From NCBI GenBank assembly GCA_002077065.1, contig NAJO01000036.1, positions 248,001-312,000 of the forward strand: a DNA stretch of 64,000 bases. Reading direction: 5' to 3'. The translations under genes were made by a program, and so were the position numbers. Below, piece by piece: positions 51,774-62,389 of the stretch; position 1 is the first letter of the stretch; each line of letters starts with the position of its first letter. This stretch comes from Cryoendolithus antarcticus (Eukaryota; Ascomycota; Dothideomycetes; Cladosporiales; Cladosporiaceae). The notes under the pieces were generated by a model. It saw nothing but the letters and a program-made list of their open reading frames with translations. It did no database searches and was not told the DNA's origin.

Positions 51774-54593
51774 ATGGATCACCTCACCACAACAAATGCC
51801 TCGATCGTACCCGGGGCAATGGACCTCCTACTCGTGTTTCCTCGCCTCGCGCAGCGCGCCGGCTCCTTCGCTGGCCAGTACATGCCAGACATCATCAACG
51901 GTGCATGGAGCGGAGGAAGCGTGATCGCAGAGGCGACAGGAGGGCTGAACATTGCGAACGGCACAGTCACGAACACGAGCGGGATACTAGCGCAGCACAC
52001 GGCCACAGCTCTGGACGCTGTCCTACGTGAAGCATGGTCCCAAGGCTCTGCTGAGGAGAGTACGTCGATGTTTGGCACAATGCTAGAGACTGTTGGCAAG
52101 CTCAAGAACTTCGGCGGTATCTTCGCGTACCTCACTTCGAGGTGGGCATTGGCGACTTTCACAGTGGCCATCGTGCTCAACCGCGCTCAATTCTATGCTT
52201 CCTCCAGGGAGCATCTTCGTATACGCTGGCATACCCGGCTTGCAATATACCTGCCGGTGATTATGATGTTCGGCTATCAGATGCTACGTGTACTCGAAGC
52301 ATTGCGATGTCAGACGTCGCCAGACTTTTCGCAGCTGCGGTACGGTGATCCAGCCAAGTATCTGTCGATTGACTTCGGTGGTGAGACTGGCTTCCTGTAC
52401 GACCTGAGCTCGAGGCTTCTGTACTGGAAAGACGATGAAGCATGCTGCTGTGATCGGGACATGTCCTTGCCTGGACTGAGTGGCGACTCGTCTAAGCTGC
52501 GTGGCTCAATGTCCCTGCTCTTCAGCTTCTTCCTCACTCTGTGCGGGGCGCAGTTCCTCGAGACAGTTGCCTGCTCACTCCAGGGTGTACTGCCAGTACC
52601 TGAGACTGGTATGACGATCTTCGAACACTCCCTCGCTTTCGCCGAGTGCGAGGCTATGATCAGTAGTTCACTCGGTCTAGGCTTTTTCGGGAGGTTGCCA
52701 ACCCTAGAAATTACTAGTACGGCCGCTACCGAAGGCGCAAAGGTATTACTTACACGAGCACAGATACTGCAGCGTCTGAATGTCCCACCTGAGGTGCTGC
52801 TCGTATGTCTGATCACTTGCTGTAGTCAGCTCAGTAGTGCGATCCTGGCTATCACTGGCAAGCGACATAAAGTTCGACTGGTCAACACAGCAATATGGGG
52901 CAGCTGCTACATGGCTGCGTTTCTCTGGAGCTTTTTGCGCATCTTCATGCAGCCAATACAGAGCATTGCGGACCTTGGTGTACTGCGCTTCCCGACAGTC
53001 TGCGTGGTAGGCTTCATACCTCATGTCATTGTTCTCTTCGGCATCGCGGGCTGCGGCGCGATCTACGGGCTTGCCTTCCTGATCACCATGACTTCCGTGC
53101 CTCACGCCGACGGCGAGCGATTGTCGATCAGGCAACGTGCTGCTTGGACATATCAGAACCTGCAAGCGAATGTGCAGATGTCACAACCATCTTCGATCCG
53201 CATCAAGATGTCGGAAGACTTCTACACTGCACTGCTGAAAGTCGGCTTCAGCGTCCTGACTGCGGCAAGCGAAGCTGTCTATCTTAATGCAGGCACTCGC
53301 GTGCAGGTTGCCCGGATGACTTGGGTTGAGCGCAAACGTCTCGACGAGATGACTGGTCAGTTGCAAGCAAAGTCGTCGAAGCATACACTGCGTATACCTA
53401 CCGAACTGCTCGGTGGTGAGATTGCACGTGGCGTAGATTTCACTGACGAGCAGAACTTTGCTATCGGCACCTCGCCCTACGCTCGCGAGCGCAAATCCAA
53501 GCAAAGAGGTAGCAAAGACGGCAAGAGCAACGCCAATCAGGCAGAGAGTGGACTTGGCGTCTCACAGCGTAGAACGCGGATGCAGCTGACCTTTGACTTC
53601 GTCACTGGCGTCTTCTGGCTATCTGTGGCGACCAATGCTGATCTCTTGCTGGCGATGCTAAGGGAGATCGGAGTACATGGCAAGCCTGCTTGGCTTGTCA
53701 AGCTTTCTACCACAGGTGGCAAAGTCGTTGCAGCGACAATGCCTGAAGGCGCTAAACCTGACAATCTTGAGTTCTACATCCTGAACTCTGATGGCGGCTT
53801 CACTCTGCCCACAGATCCGAACGTCGATGTCGAAGCAGAGATGCGCCGCAAGCTCGAACACACCGGCACCTACACTACGGAGGAAAGTCTCGACAAGAAC
53901 GTGTACAGCTGGTGGCGGAGTGGTGGCTGGTTCGGTGATCTCGACAACAGTGGCGACTACGAGCAATCCATTACGGATGACGATGATGATAACACCAGCG
54001 TGATCTCATCGTCCACTAACGCCAGCATGAGCGATGCATGGTCAGAAGTCTCTGAAGGCAGCGGCACACGTACACCCACACAGCGTGACCCGTATTCAGC
54101 GCACGAGCCTGGAGCAAACGGTGGCCTTGACATCGCTTCGTTGTCACGACTACTCAATCCTCAATCTCTGGCAGACCGCGAAGAAGCTCGCATGCTCTCA
54201 GTAAGCTTACAATCAAATCGACCCATCACCCGATCGCAGTACCGTCGCAGCACCGATCTTCAACGTGCAGAGCTGTTAATGGGCCCACGTAGCGCCACCA
54301 TCACAGCCGAGGAGGAAGAGCATGACATCGAGCGCTTCATCCTTGAACGACGCTCCGCGACTCTAAGTCACAATCCTGCCGCCAGCGACTGGGAGACTGG
54401 TGCTGAGGGCATGGGTGCTGGCGGGCCACAGTGTGTGGTATGCCAGTGCTCGCCACGGACGATTCTAGTCTGGCCTTGTGGATGTCTGAGTATGTGTGAT
54501 GACTGCCGGGTTGGGCTGGCGACGAGGAACTACACGAAGTGTATTTGCTGTAGGACGGATGTGGCGGCCTATTCGAGGCTGTATGTACCTTGA
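51774..54593 (+). CDS. Asi-type membrane RING ubiquitin ligase
   Basis: Large membrane protein with a C-terminal RING, likely an inner-nuclear-membrane or ER ligase related to yeast Asi1/Asi3. Intronless, 939 residues from ATG at 51774. Several hydrophobic stretches between about 125 and 440 (ALATFTVAIVLNRA, LAIYLPVIMMFGYQML, AFLWSFLRIFMQPI, VVGFIPHVIVLFGIAGCGAIYGLAFLI). A soluble middle with an acidic, Ser-rich segment (ITDDDDDNTSVISSS). RING at about 886-929: CVVC, then PCGCLSMCDDC, CICC; the usual His is Cys in PCGC. The assignment to the Asi group is by domain order and this RING form. An upstream exon cannot be excluded. Confidence 0.85.
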   Translation: MDHLTTTNASIVPGAMDLLLVFPRLAQRAGSFAGQYMPDIINGAWSGGSVIAEATGGLNIANGTVTNTSGILAQHTATALDAVLREAWSQGSAEESTSMFGTMLETVGKLKNFGGIFAYLTSRWALATFTVAIVLNRAQFYASSREHLRIRWHTRLAIYLPVIMMFGYQMLRVLEALRCQTSPDFSQLRYGDPAKYLSIDFGGETGFLYDLSSRLLYWKDDEACCCDRDMSLPGLSGDSSKLRGSMSLLFSFFLTLCGAQFLETVACSLQGVLPVPETGMTIFEHSLAFAECEAMISSSLGLGFFGRLPTLEITSTAATEGAKVLLTRAQILQRLNVPPEVLLVCLITCCSQLSSAILAITGKRHKVRLVNTAIWGSCYMAAFLWSFLRIFMQPIQSIADLGVLRFPTVCVVGFIPHVIVLFGIAGCGAIYGLAFLITMTSVPHADGERLSIRQRAAWTYQNLQANVQMSQPSSIRIKMSEDFYTALLKVGFSVLTAASEAVYLNAGTRVQVARMTWVERKRLDEMTGQLQAKSSKHTLRIPTELLGGEIARGVDFTDEQNFAIGTSPYARERKSKQRGSKDGKSNANQAESGLGVSQRRTRMQLTFDFVTGVFWLSVATNADLLLAMLREIGVHGKPAWLVKLSTTGGKVVAATMPEGAKPDNLEFYILNSDGGFTLPTDPNVDVEAEMRRKLEHTGTYTTEESLDKNVYSWWRSGGWFGDLDNSGDYEQSITDDDDDNTSVISSSTNASMSDAWSEVSEGSGTRTPTQRDPYSAHEPGANGGLDIASLSRLLNPQSLADREEARMLSVSLQSNRPITRSQYRRSTDLQRAELLMGPRSATITAEEEEHDIERFILERRSATLSHNPAASDWETGAEGMGAGGPQCVVCQCSPRTILVWPCGCLSMCDDCRVGLATRNYTKCICCRTDVAAYSRLYVP

Positions 54594-54908
54594 GGCGCCG
54601 CAGCTCTACACGAAGATGTCCCCCTCCATCATGACTTCACGTGCCATGTGAACTCGTCGCAAAGGAGCATTATTGTCGTGTACTGCGTTGTCCTTTGGTG
54701 CCAACTTCGATCATTACTAACACACTTTCGGCAATCTACATCCCAGCCTTGGCATCGCATCCATCTCAACTTCAACGCGTCACATCAGTTCCCTTCTCCT
54801 TTCCACTTCATACACCACAGCGCGATCCAACTGCCGATACGCTCATTCCACTGACCCAGACGACCTGGATCAGTTCGCTTCTACTTCACAAACTTTTCAG
54901 GACCTTTT
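54594..54908. other. Gap before the F-box/WD/UIM gene
   Basis: 315 bases of mostly C/T- and A-rich sequence, in keeping with a promoter and 5' leader. No gene supported. Confidence 0.4.
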
Positions 54909-57900
54909 ATGCAACCAGAGCCCACTACATCTACTACACAGTCTTCAACCCAGCGATCTCTGACACCTCTTTCAACCGACCAATATGGCTTGCAAGATGA
55001 CAGCCCTGGTGGCGTCGCATTGCCCCCAGACTCTCATGCATCCCGCAGAGGTCTTGATGGCTTTGGTACTGCCACACCAGCCGAGCAGCTCGCACTCGAT
55101 GCCGCATTTGCCGCCTCATTGCAGGAGGCGGGACCCGGCGGACGGCATGGGAGCAGGAGACTGAGTCCTGTCTCGCCCACGGGATCGATCTCCCCTCCAC
55201 CGAGCACACCATCTGCTGTGATCCGCAACAGGATTGAGGAATATGAGAAGGCGTCCACGCCACCTACGCACAAGAAGCGTAGTGGACCGGCTTTTGAGAT
55301 ATTGAAGAAGCCGAGGGCACCAGGGGACAAGAGGAGTCCTATCACTGAGCTACCGAATGGTATGTTAGGACGTGATCGGACTCGAGGAGGCGTTTACTGA
55401 TGTTTACGTAGAGGTCCTCACGCATGCACTGGCGCATCTGACGCCATCTGATCTGAGCTCTGTGTCTCTGGTCTCCAAGCGATTTCACGAACTGGTTACG
55501 ACACCACATGCATGGCGCAGTGCTTTCTCGCGCTTCTTTCCCGGCGCTGAATCCGTGAACGCACTCGAGCAAGACTCAGATGATGAAGAGGCTCAAGTCG
55601 TAGTCCGCACTCAAAGACGTGCATTCACGCGTTTGACGGCCTTGGCGTCATGGAGGAGCGAGTACATCCTGCGAACCCGTCTTCTGCGATCCCTGTCGCG
55701 TGGAAAGCCGGTGCAGGCGATCGCTTCGGCAAGCTCATCTCGTGCTGGGCAGAGCCATACTGCAACGCCAGTGGTCATGTACAACTCGCAGTTGTTCACT
55801 ACCGTGAATCATCTCGATGCTACTTTTGGCACTGGATTAAACAAGCGCTATCCTCGCTTCATCCATGGCGCCGACGATGTTGGCACAGCCTCTAGTAGCG
55901 ATCCTAATCTAGCAAAGCCAGATCAGCGGGGCTTGACAGACCCGCAGTCTTTTCTACAGTTCTCGGAGCGGTTTCCTGGTGACGCGCAGTACGGTCTTGG
56001 TCCTGGAGAAGTCGTCGGCGTGCCCAACGTCATGGACGTCAGCCAGGCATATGGCATGGTTCATGGCGAAGGCTCACCTGGAGGGCTGATCTACTTCCGA
56101 TCAATCGAAGAGATGCGCGGTCGTTTCCTGCTGTGCTCGTCTGCCATGACCGAGCCCGAAGTCGGAATCCCGAAGATCCTGTCCGCTCGAGAGGCCATCT
56201 GCAGCATTTGGCTGGCGAAGTCGAATGCAATCTCGTCACTCACGGATGGCTTAATCGGCATGTTGTCTGGATCATCCGCTGGTGTGCTCACGGCATATGC
56301 CGTTGGCTCCAGCCCAGGCAGTGGGCGTCGTGAAGACCGCTATGCTCGAGGTGAGATGACGGCGCGGTGGGCGCTGAGTCCTGGTGTGCCACTAATCGCC
56401 ATCAATGTCGACAATGATTACAGCATGGTCCGGCAATCTCAAAATCGCATCTGGGCGACTGTGCTCAATGCGCTTGGCGAGGTATTCTACCTTACAAAGT
56501 TCCCTCGGCGCCCCGACATTGATCGTGGCACCCGCATGGACGATAAGGCTATCGAACGCACTGCATGGCTGACTGGGCGTACTGTCTACTGGAACGTCGT
56601 CGAGCCGAGCAGACGTGTTGCCCGTCCAGACCCGTACGCCGAGTCGAGAGTAGACGGCAGCTACTCCCCACGCTCGTCTTGGAACGGCATGTGCTTGAGT
56701 AAAGCGCAGATTACTGCGGAGACGCGAGAGATCGAAGACTTCGCCGCGAGGAAGCCGATGCACTTTCAGAAGGCTTGCATCGGATGGGACATGCAACGGA
56801 GGCTCGAAGTAGACTTTGCAGCCGACGACGGTCACAACGCTGGCGAGGGCATATTCGTGATCAACTGTGGGCTGGCTGAGGAGAGCGAGGCATACGTCAG
56901 ACGCTACGCGAGATGTCGCGTGCAGGACCTGCCAGTCGCCCCGCAAACGACAACGCCTTCACTGACGACAGATAGTACCGGTCCGTCGACACCACCATCG
57001 CTGTTCGGAGAGGCGCCATCGATACCACCCACTAACGCGCCCTCTACGTTCTCTTTCGACAGCCTTGAGCAGACGCTGTCCCAGGAGGACTTTGATGGAA
57101 GCGTTACCCCTAGGCCAATGATTGAGGAGTGGCGAATCTCGACCATGCTGTTTGGCGGCCTCAACCATGTGGAGATCTTGGCAAGTGCTATAGACAAGTC
57201 CGCTCATGCTGCCCAGATTTTTACCGAGGATCCTCTGCTCGGCTTCCCGAGTCGGTCTGCTGCATCATCGCCAATCTTCACGCCAATGTCAGCCGACACT
57301 GTCACTTCAAAGCCCGCAGACATCCCTGGTCAGCGGGCTAGGCTGATGGCTGTGGGTACACATACAGGATCGGTAATTGTGTGGGACATGAGAGCGCCGC
57401 TGGCACGAGACGCCGAAACGATCAACTTTGTCGAGCCGGTCCGCATTATCTACACGGACTCGCCTCAGATCTCTAGCTTGGCTCTATCTTCGCTGTACTT
57501 ACTACATGGCGGCAACGATGGTCTGGTACAAGCATGGGATGTTCTCGCTTCGACCACCGAGCCCATTCGCACCCTCAACTCGAAGTTCGCCTCCCGCGCT
57601 CGTCGTCGGTTGATCGTCGCCCAAGCCTCTCCTCAAGGCGTCGGCATCAACCTCTTCGCTGCCGGCGCAATCTGCCTTGACCTTGATGCTACGGTCCTTC
57701 GCGGCATGGTCTCAATTGGGACTGTTCTGCTCTACTGGTCTTTCAGCTCGTCCGCAGCCGACCAGTACCGTTCGCAGAAACGTCGCCTCCGTCGCTCAGA
57801 GCGAGGAAGCAACAACGCCGGCGAGCGCCTGGCTGGTGTCACGCGTAGTAATGTTAAGGACTACATCGCGAACGAGAAGCTCGAGCTTGAGCGTGAGAAG

Positions 57901-58458
57901 CAGCAACGCCGCAAGGAGACTCATCGCTTCGCTGGTCGCTTTGGCACGGAGCTGCTGGATGGCAGTGAAGAGGAGATGGTTGCTTATGCTGCTATGTTGA
58001 GTCAAGAGACGCATGAGCAGGAGCAAGTCCGACGGTCTTCCGATACGACGAGCGCGACTGACAGCGCCGCTGTCGTCTCGAGCGACGCGCTGACACCCGC
58101 ACAAAGCCCATCGCCTCGCGCCATCATTCCGAAGAGCGACGAAGAGTTCGACGCTGATGTCGCGGAAGCCATCAGGCTTAGTCTCGCCGCTTCTAATGCC
58201 GCGGCACCCTTCGACATCCCTATCCGCAAAGCCAAGACCAAAGGCGGGAAAAAGTCTGCGTCGAACAAGACTTCGCCACAGAGCTCACCTACTACGATCG
58301 CGGGCAGCAGCGGTGGTGTGGAACTGGGTGATTTGGACTTTGCTATTCAGCTCAGTCTGGCGGAGGAGCGGAGTCGTACTGATGCTGCGGTCAATGGCAA
58401 TGGTCGCGCTGTGTCAGGTGATCTGGTCAGTGGGAAAGGCAAGGGGCGCTTGAATTGA
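54909..58458 (+). CDS. F-box, WD-repeat and UIM protein
   Basis: Exons 54909-55359 and 55412-58458 joined by a 52-base intron, 1165 residues. The intron lies inside the F-box: ITELPN | EVLTHALAHLTPSDLSSVSLVSKRF. Before it is a disordered region with a UIM-like helix (LALDAAFAASLQEA). A WD-like propeller fills the middle (GTHTGSVIVWDMRAP, LLHGGNDGLVQAWDV). Two ubiquitin-interacting motifs close the protein: DVAEAIRLSLAAS and DLDFAIQLSLAEE. An F-box for SCF plus ubiquitin-binding helices suggests a substrate receptor for ubiquitinated clients; inference only. I cannot give a name from memory. Confidence 0.85.
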
Positions 58459-59050
58459 GCTGTATTCGGAGTCGAGTGCTTTCATATCTGCTGCGCTCGT
58501 TCGTACGGTTCATCAAAGGCAGACATTGTACGCACGCACGATCCCATCGCGGCCAGAACATACAATTTTCATCCGCTGCAATCTGTCCGACCTTCCTCGA
58601 TCTCAAGTCTTACGCGCGCATAGCATAGGATCGAATGTCGATGTACACATTCTTCGGACTGACACTGCGACGATGTTGCAGATTTCCCCACATTTCAAAC
58701 GCGATGAATCCAGATTGGGACGGTATTGCGACGCGGTCTGTGCTTTGCATCGGCCGAGAGCTGGACTGTCGCGCAACGACGTAACTCTCCAGCTGCCATG
58801 GGGCCAGGCAGCAGGTATATAGATTGCGCAGTAACCACAAGGTAGGAACAGTATTTCCTCACACTCAAGCATCCAGCACCATCAAGCAGAAGAACATCCT
58901 CTTCTACAAAGCGAAACATCACTTCCAGTCTCAAGCACATCTAGTCCAAAGCCGATCGCATACCACCCCAACGCAGCGATATCTTCAACATATTGACCAC
59001 ATCGAGACTCTTAATTCTACTCAAGGACCATCTCGCACACCTTCCACAAG
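58459..59050. other. Gap before the PPxY protein
   Basis: 592 bases. Contains the promoter and probably a long leader of the next gene; no gene supported. Confidence 0.4.
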
Positions 59051-59614
59051 ATGTGTCGCCGCAACGGACCCCGTCGCCAACCCCTCACCGTTCAGCTCGC
59101 CATGGCAGCCTATGGCGCCTACCAATCTCGCCGCACCAGACAAATCGAAGAAGGCCAACAAACCTCCACCGAAGCCATCGAGCCTCAGTACTCCGGTCCT
59201 ACGTCTGAGCCGAAGTACATTCCTGAGCAAACCCTCTCGAAAGCCTTCCGTGGCCTCGAACTCCAGGAGAAGGGCATCCCTCCTCCAGCCTACGAGGATG
59301 TAATGGTCAATCGCGCCGAGCTATCCGTCCTTTCGACTCCTCGCCCCGCTGTGCGCAGTTTCGACAAGCACATTGACGCCCTGGACGATGTTGTCTCGGA
59401 TTCGGAGTCTGAGTTCGAGGGCGCAGTGAGGCCAGAAGGCGTCAAGCGAGGCGACTCGTGGAAGCTGACGAAGCGGGAATGGAAGGCTCGCAAGGCTGCG
59501 AGGCGGGAGGAGAAGCGCATGGTGAAGGCTGAGTTGAAGGCTATATGGAGGGAGGAGAAGGCTGCTTGGAGGGAGGAGAGGAGGGGACGAGCAAGGAGCA
59601 GGGGATGTTGCTAG
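59051..59614 (+). CDS. Small PPxY protein ending in CC
   Basis: Intronless, 187 residues, no family recognised. Features: KYIPEQTL-like start of an ordered part, PPPAYEDV (about 77-84, PPxY, the binding site for WW domains of Rsp5-type ligases), an acidic SDSESEFEGAV near 118-128, then a very basic/acidic helix with a repeating (E/K)xWREEK pattern and an end RSRGCC. A terminal CC is the form used by Rab-type geranylgeranylation, which normally needs a Rab fold, or by palmitoylation; either is speculative. Related unnamed proteins with the same PPxAYED motif occur in ascomycetes, by memory only. Confidence 0.7.
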   Translation: MCRRNGPRRQPLTVQLAMAAYGAYQSRRTRQIEEGQQTSTEAIEPQYSGPTSEPKYIPEQTLSKAFRGLELQEKGIPPPAYEDVMVNRAELSVLSTPRPAVRSFDKHIDALDDVVSDSESEFEGAVRPEGVKRGDSWKLTKREWKARKAARREEKRMVKAELKAIWREEKAAWREERRGRARSRGCC

Positions 59615-59998
59615 GCGTTGAAGGTAGACGGGTCAATTTCTGTGTCGTGGTACTTCTTGGCGTTACGGAGGAGTTCCGGGTTGGGCCACGAGTGCATGTC
59701 GGCGATCTGTAATACTGTACGATTACTGTTGCCCTCATTCACCATCTTCGGTCATACTGTAACTTATCTCCGCAGCAATCCGTCCCCGCACTCTGGACCA
59801 CCCCACTTCAGCCCATGAATCAATGACCTTGACTGCACGGAGATAGGTATGCACTACGATCACCCGCGACGGAGCTGCGATGCCGAATGATAAGCAAGTC
59901 TAATAAGTTGCGCTCGAAGCACTCGTGCGTTGCGCCTTTTGAACGCCGCCTTCTATCTTCCCAACCCGGGTCCACTCACGGCCTTGTTACACGACATC
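59615..59998. other. Gap before the F-box protein
   Basis: 384 bases without a supported gene; the next gene's promoter should be here. Confidence 0.4.
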
Positions 59999-61656
59999 AT
60001 GGCGCACTTACTGGAGCTCAGCCATGAGCTGCTTCATTGTATATTCATCAGTATTGAGCCCAAAGATCTCGCAACACTGAGCCGGACATGTCGAACCCTT
60101 CACAGCTATATCGATGGCAATCGGCTGCTGCACAAGGATATATACGATGCGCGGTACGATCAGCTCCAGGCGGATGCTGGCGTGGACTGGCAATCGAGGG
60201 TACATGACCTAGCCAAGCTCGAGAAAATACTGGAATCGCCCTATGCTGAACTGAAGCGCACTGATTTGGATTTCGTCGCTAGGCAGATTGATGAGCTATT
60301 GAAGTCGACGACAGTAATCGTGGACGACAGTCGCAATGTCCAACTCCTAGCCGACGCGTTCATCGACAAGACGAACCTGAATGCCTTCCTGTGTGGGAGT
60401 AGCCTCTTCTCCAGAGGCGGCGATCTCAACAAGCACAGCGCAGCAAAGACAGACGAGCTGCGGCAGACGTCAGCGAGATTGCACTGCCTATACGGTGTGC
60501 CGATAGACGAGACTGTTCCCTCTCGCTCTTCATTTCACATGTATCGAGAGAGCCTGAATCTGTCACCAAGCTCGTGCACACGACTACAGTCGAAGCCCTA
60601 CTTGACGCACACCTTTGCTCGCTCCAAAGTCTACGATCTCCGGCAATACACTGAGCACACCCTCTGGGGTCCCTTCAAGGACGACGGATCTCAACACGTG
60701 GACTGGGAGAAAGTCGAAGCGATCATGGTCGTCCTCGGCTTCAACCTGCGCAAGTTCTCGGAACGCCCAGAACGCCGCTTCCCCATGATCTGGGATGAGC
60801 CCTGGGTCGGCGCCTCGCCGAATTCCTACGTCTCACAGCCAATGTCACAGCCTACAGCAGACTCGCCTCCAGACGACTTTTCCATAGCCTCGAACTCCAT
60901 CCCCTCGTCTCCTTCACCATCGCAAGACTCGCAAGACCCATACGGCGTGACCGGCACCTGGATGCGCGTTGTCTGCTTCCTAGACTACAACGACCTCTAC
61001 GCCTTCAACTTTTTGCTTCCCATCCTGCCCTCGGAGCCCCGCGAACCAATCGCAACAGAAGAGGGTATGATCCGCGTGCTCGAATCTGTACGTCACCTTG
61101 CTGATTCTACTTCTTTTGTATAGCCATTCGACTAATCCGCGTCAAGTGGCAAGTCACACGTATCGAGCCCGCGAGTAATTCGAACCCAGATGATGTGGAT
61201 GTGGATGGAGAGGCGATGGACTGGAGTGACTTCAAGGGGGAGAGACTGCCCGTTGTGCATTTCCAGGGGACGAGTAGAAGCTTGCATGCGAGTTGGGACC
61301 CGAATGCTAATAGTAAGATACGAGGTGAGTCTTCTGTTCTTTGATTCATGCTGTATGTGAAGGTACTGAGACTAATACAAGAACGAGGCACTGTGCGGCA
61401 GACTCCCGAAGGTGAGATCAGGTGGACGACTTTCTCGATCTTTCACGGAGAGGAGAGATGGCGGAGTGAGGGCATACAGGTCGGTGGGTTGAGGAGTGCG
61501 AGGGGCGTGCTGGGAAATTGGTTCGATAAGTATCACACACTCAACACTCTGGACTGTAACGACTTGCTGACATGGCGTGATAGGGATCATGACATGCATG
61601 GCCCTGCGGGACCGACGGCGTTCTGGAAGGAGTCTGATGATCTTGAAGAGGAGTAG
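59999..61656 (+). CDS. F-box protein, function unknown
   Basis: Exons 59999-61064, 61124-61324 and 61388-61656, 511 residues. Start at the first ATG (MAHLLELSHELLHCIF), which begins the F-box directly: ELSHELLHCIFISIEPKDLATLSRTCRTLHSYI. The donor for intron 1 is taken at GAG|G gtatg (61065) because the more obvious gtacgt at 61088 puts the next exon out of frame. The rest has folded-looking segments (HTLWGPFKDDGSQHVDWEKVEAIMVVLGF) and a C-terminal GEIRWTTFSIFHGEERWRSEGIQVGG that recurs in other ascomycete F-box proteins, by memory. Probably an SCF substrate receptor; the substrate is unknown. Confidence 0.85.
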
Positions 61657-62389
61657 ACGACTGCAAACATTTGCCTATGTGAATTGAAATGGAGCTCGAG
61701 TGGCATGGGCTGGTCTCCAGCAACGGAGGGGGCGTAGGAGGTACTGGATGTGTATATGGGATCCTCCTCGACTTTGAAACCGTGCAAACTTAACTTCACA
61801 CTTTGGTGAGCCTAAGTTGACTCTTATGATCAGCCTTCAGCGATGCTCGGGGGAGTTGAAAGGTTCAGATGATGACGTTACAGTGAGGTGGTCGTACATC
61901 ATACCACAAGTGGCGGCGGAGGTCACGATGATGTAAAAGCAAGTGCGGAGCTAGAGCGTGTAACAACACAGACACGACGCAAGTGTGACGAGCTGTCATT
62001 CATGCGGTAACAATTTTAGAGACAGCATGGAGCAGCCATGGCTCACGTGGATGCGTATGACTAGGCGATCCTCTCGCACATCTCATGATTGACGAGAACA
62101 GCACTCATGTAACTCCAAGTGCGAACGCGGCTCAGCTGATGTGAAGCAGTATGACAATAGTGCACTGTCCGTCACAGCAGACGGACAACTGTTCGAGCGA
62201 GCGAATGGGAGTGAACCATTGCTTTTGTCTTGATCTATCTCAATACTGATCTGCCATGAAGCCTCGTCTTAACACTGTTGCGCTGTACAAAGCGGATGCC
62301 TCCACACGTCGCTAGCGGCGATGCGCGTCTCTATTGTCTCTTCTCCTCTTGCACTCATCGCCAAATACACTCCACTCGCTACCCGCGGA
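61657..62389. other. Convergent gap F-box gene/MFS transporter
   Basis: About 730 bases between two converging stop codons. I see nothing that supports a gene. Confidence 0.45.
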
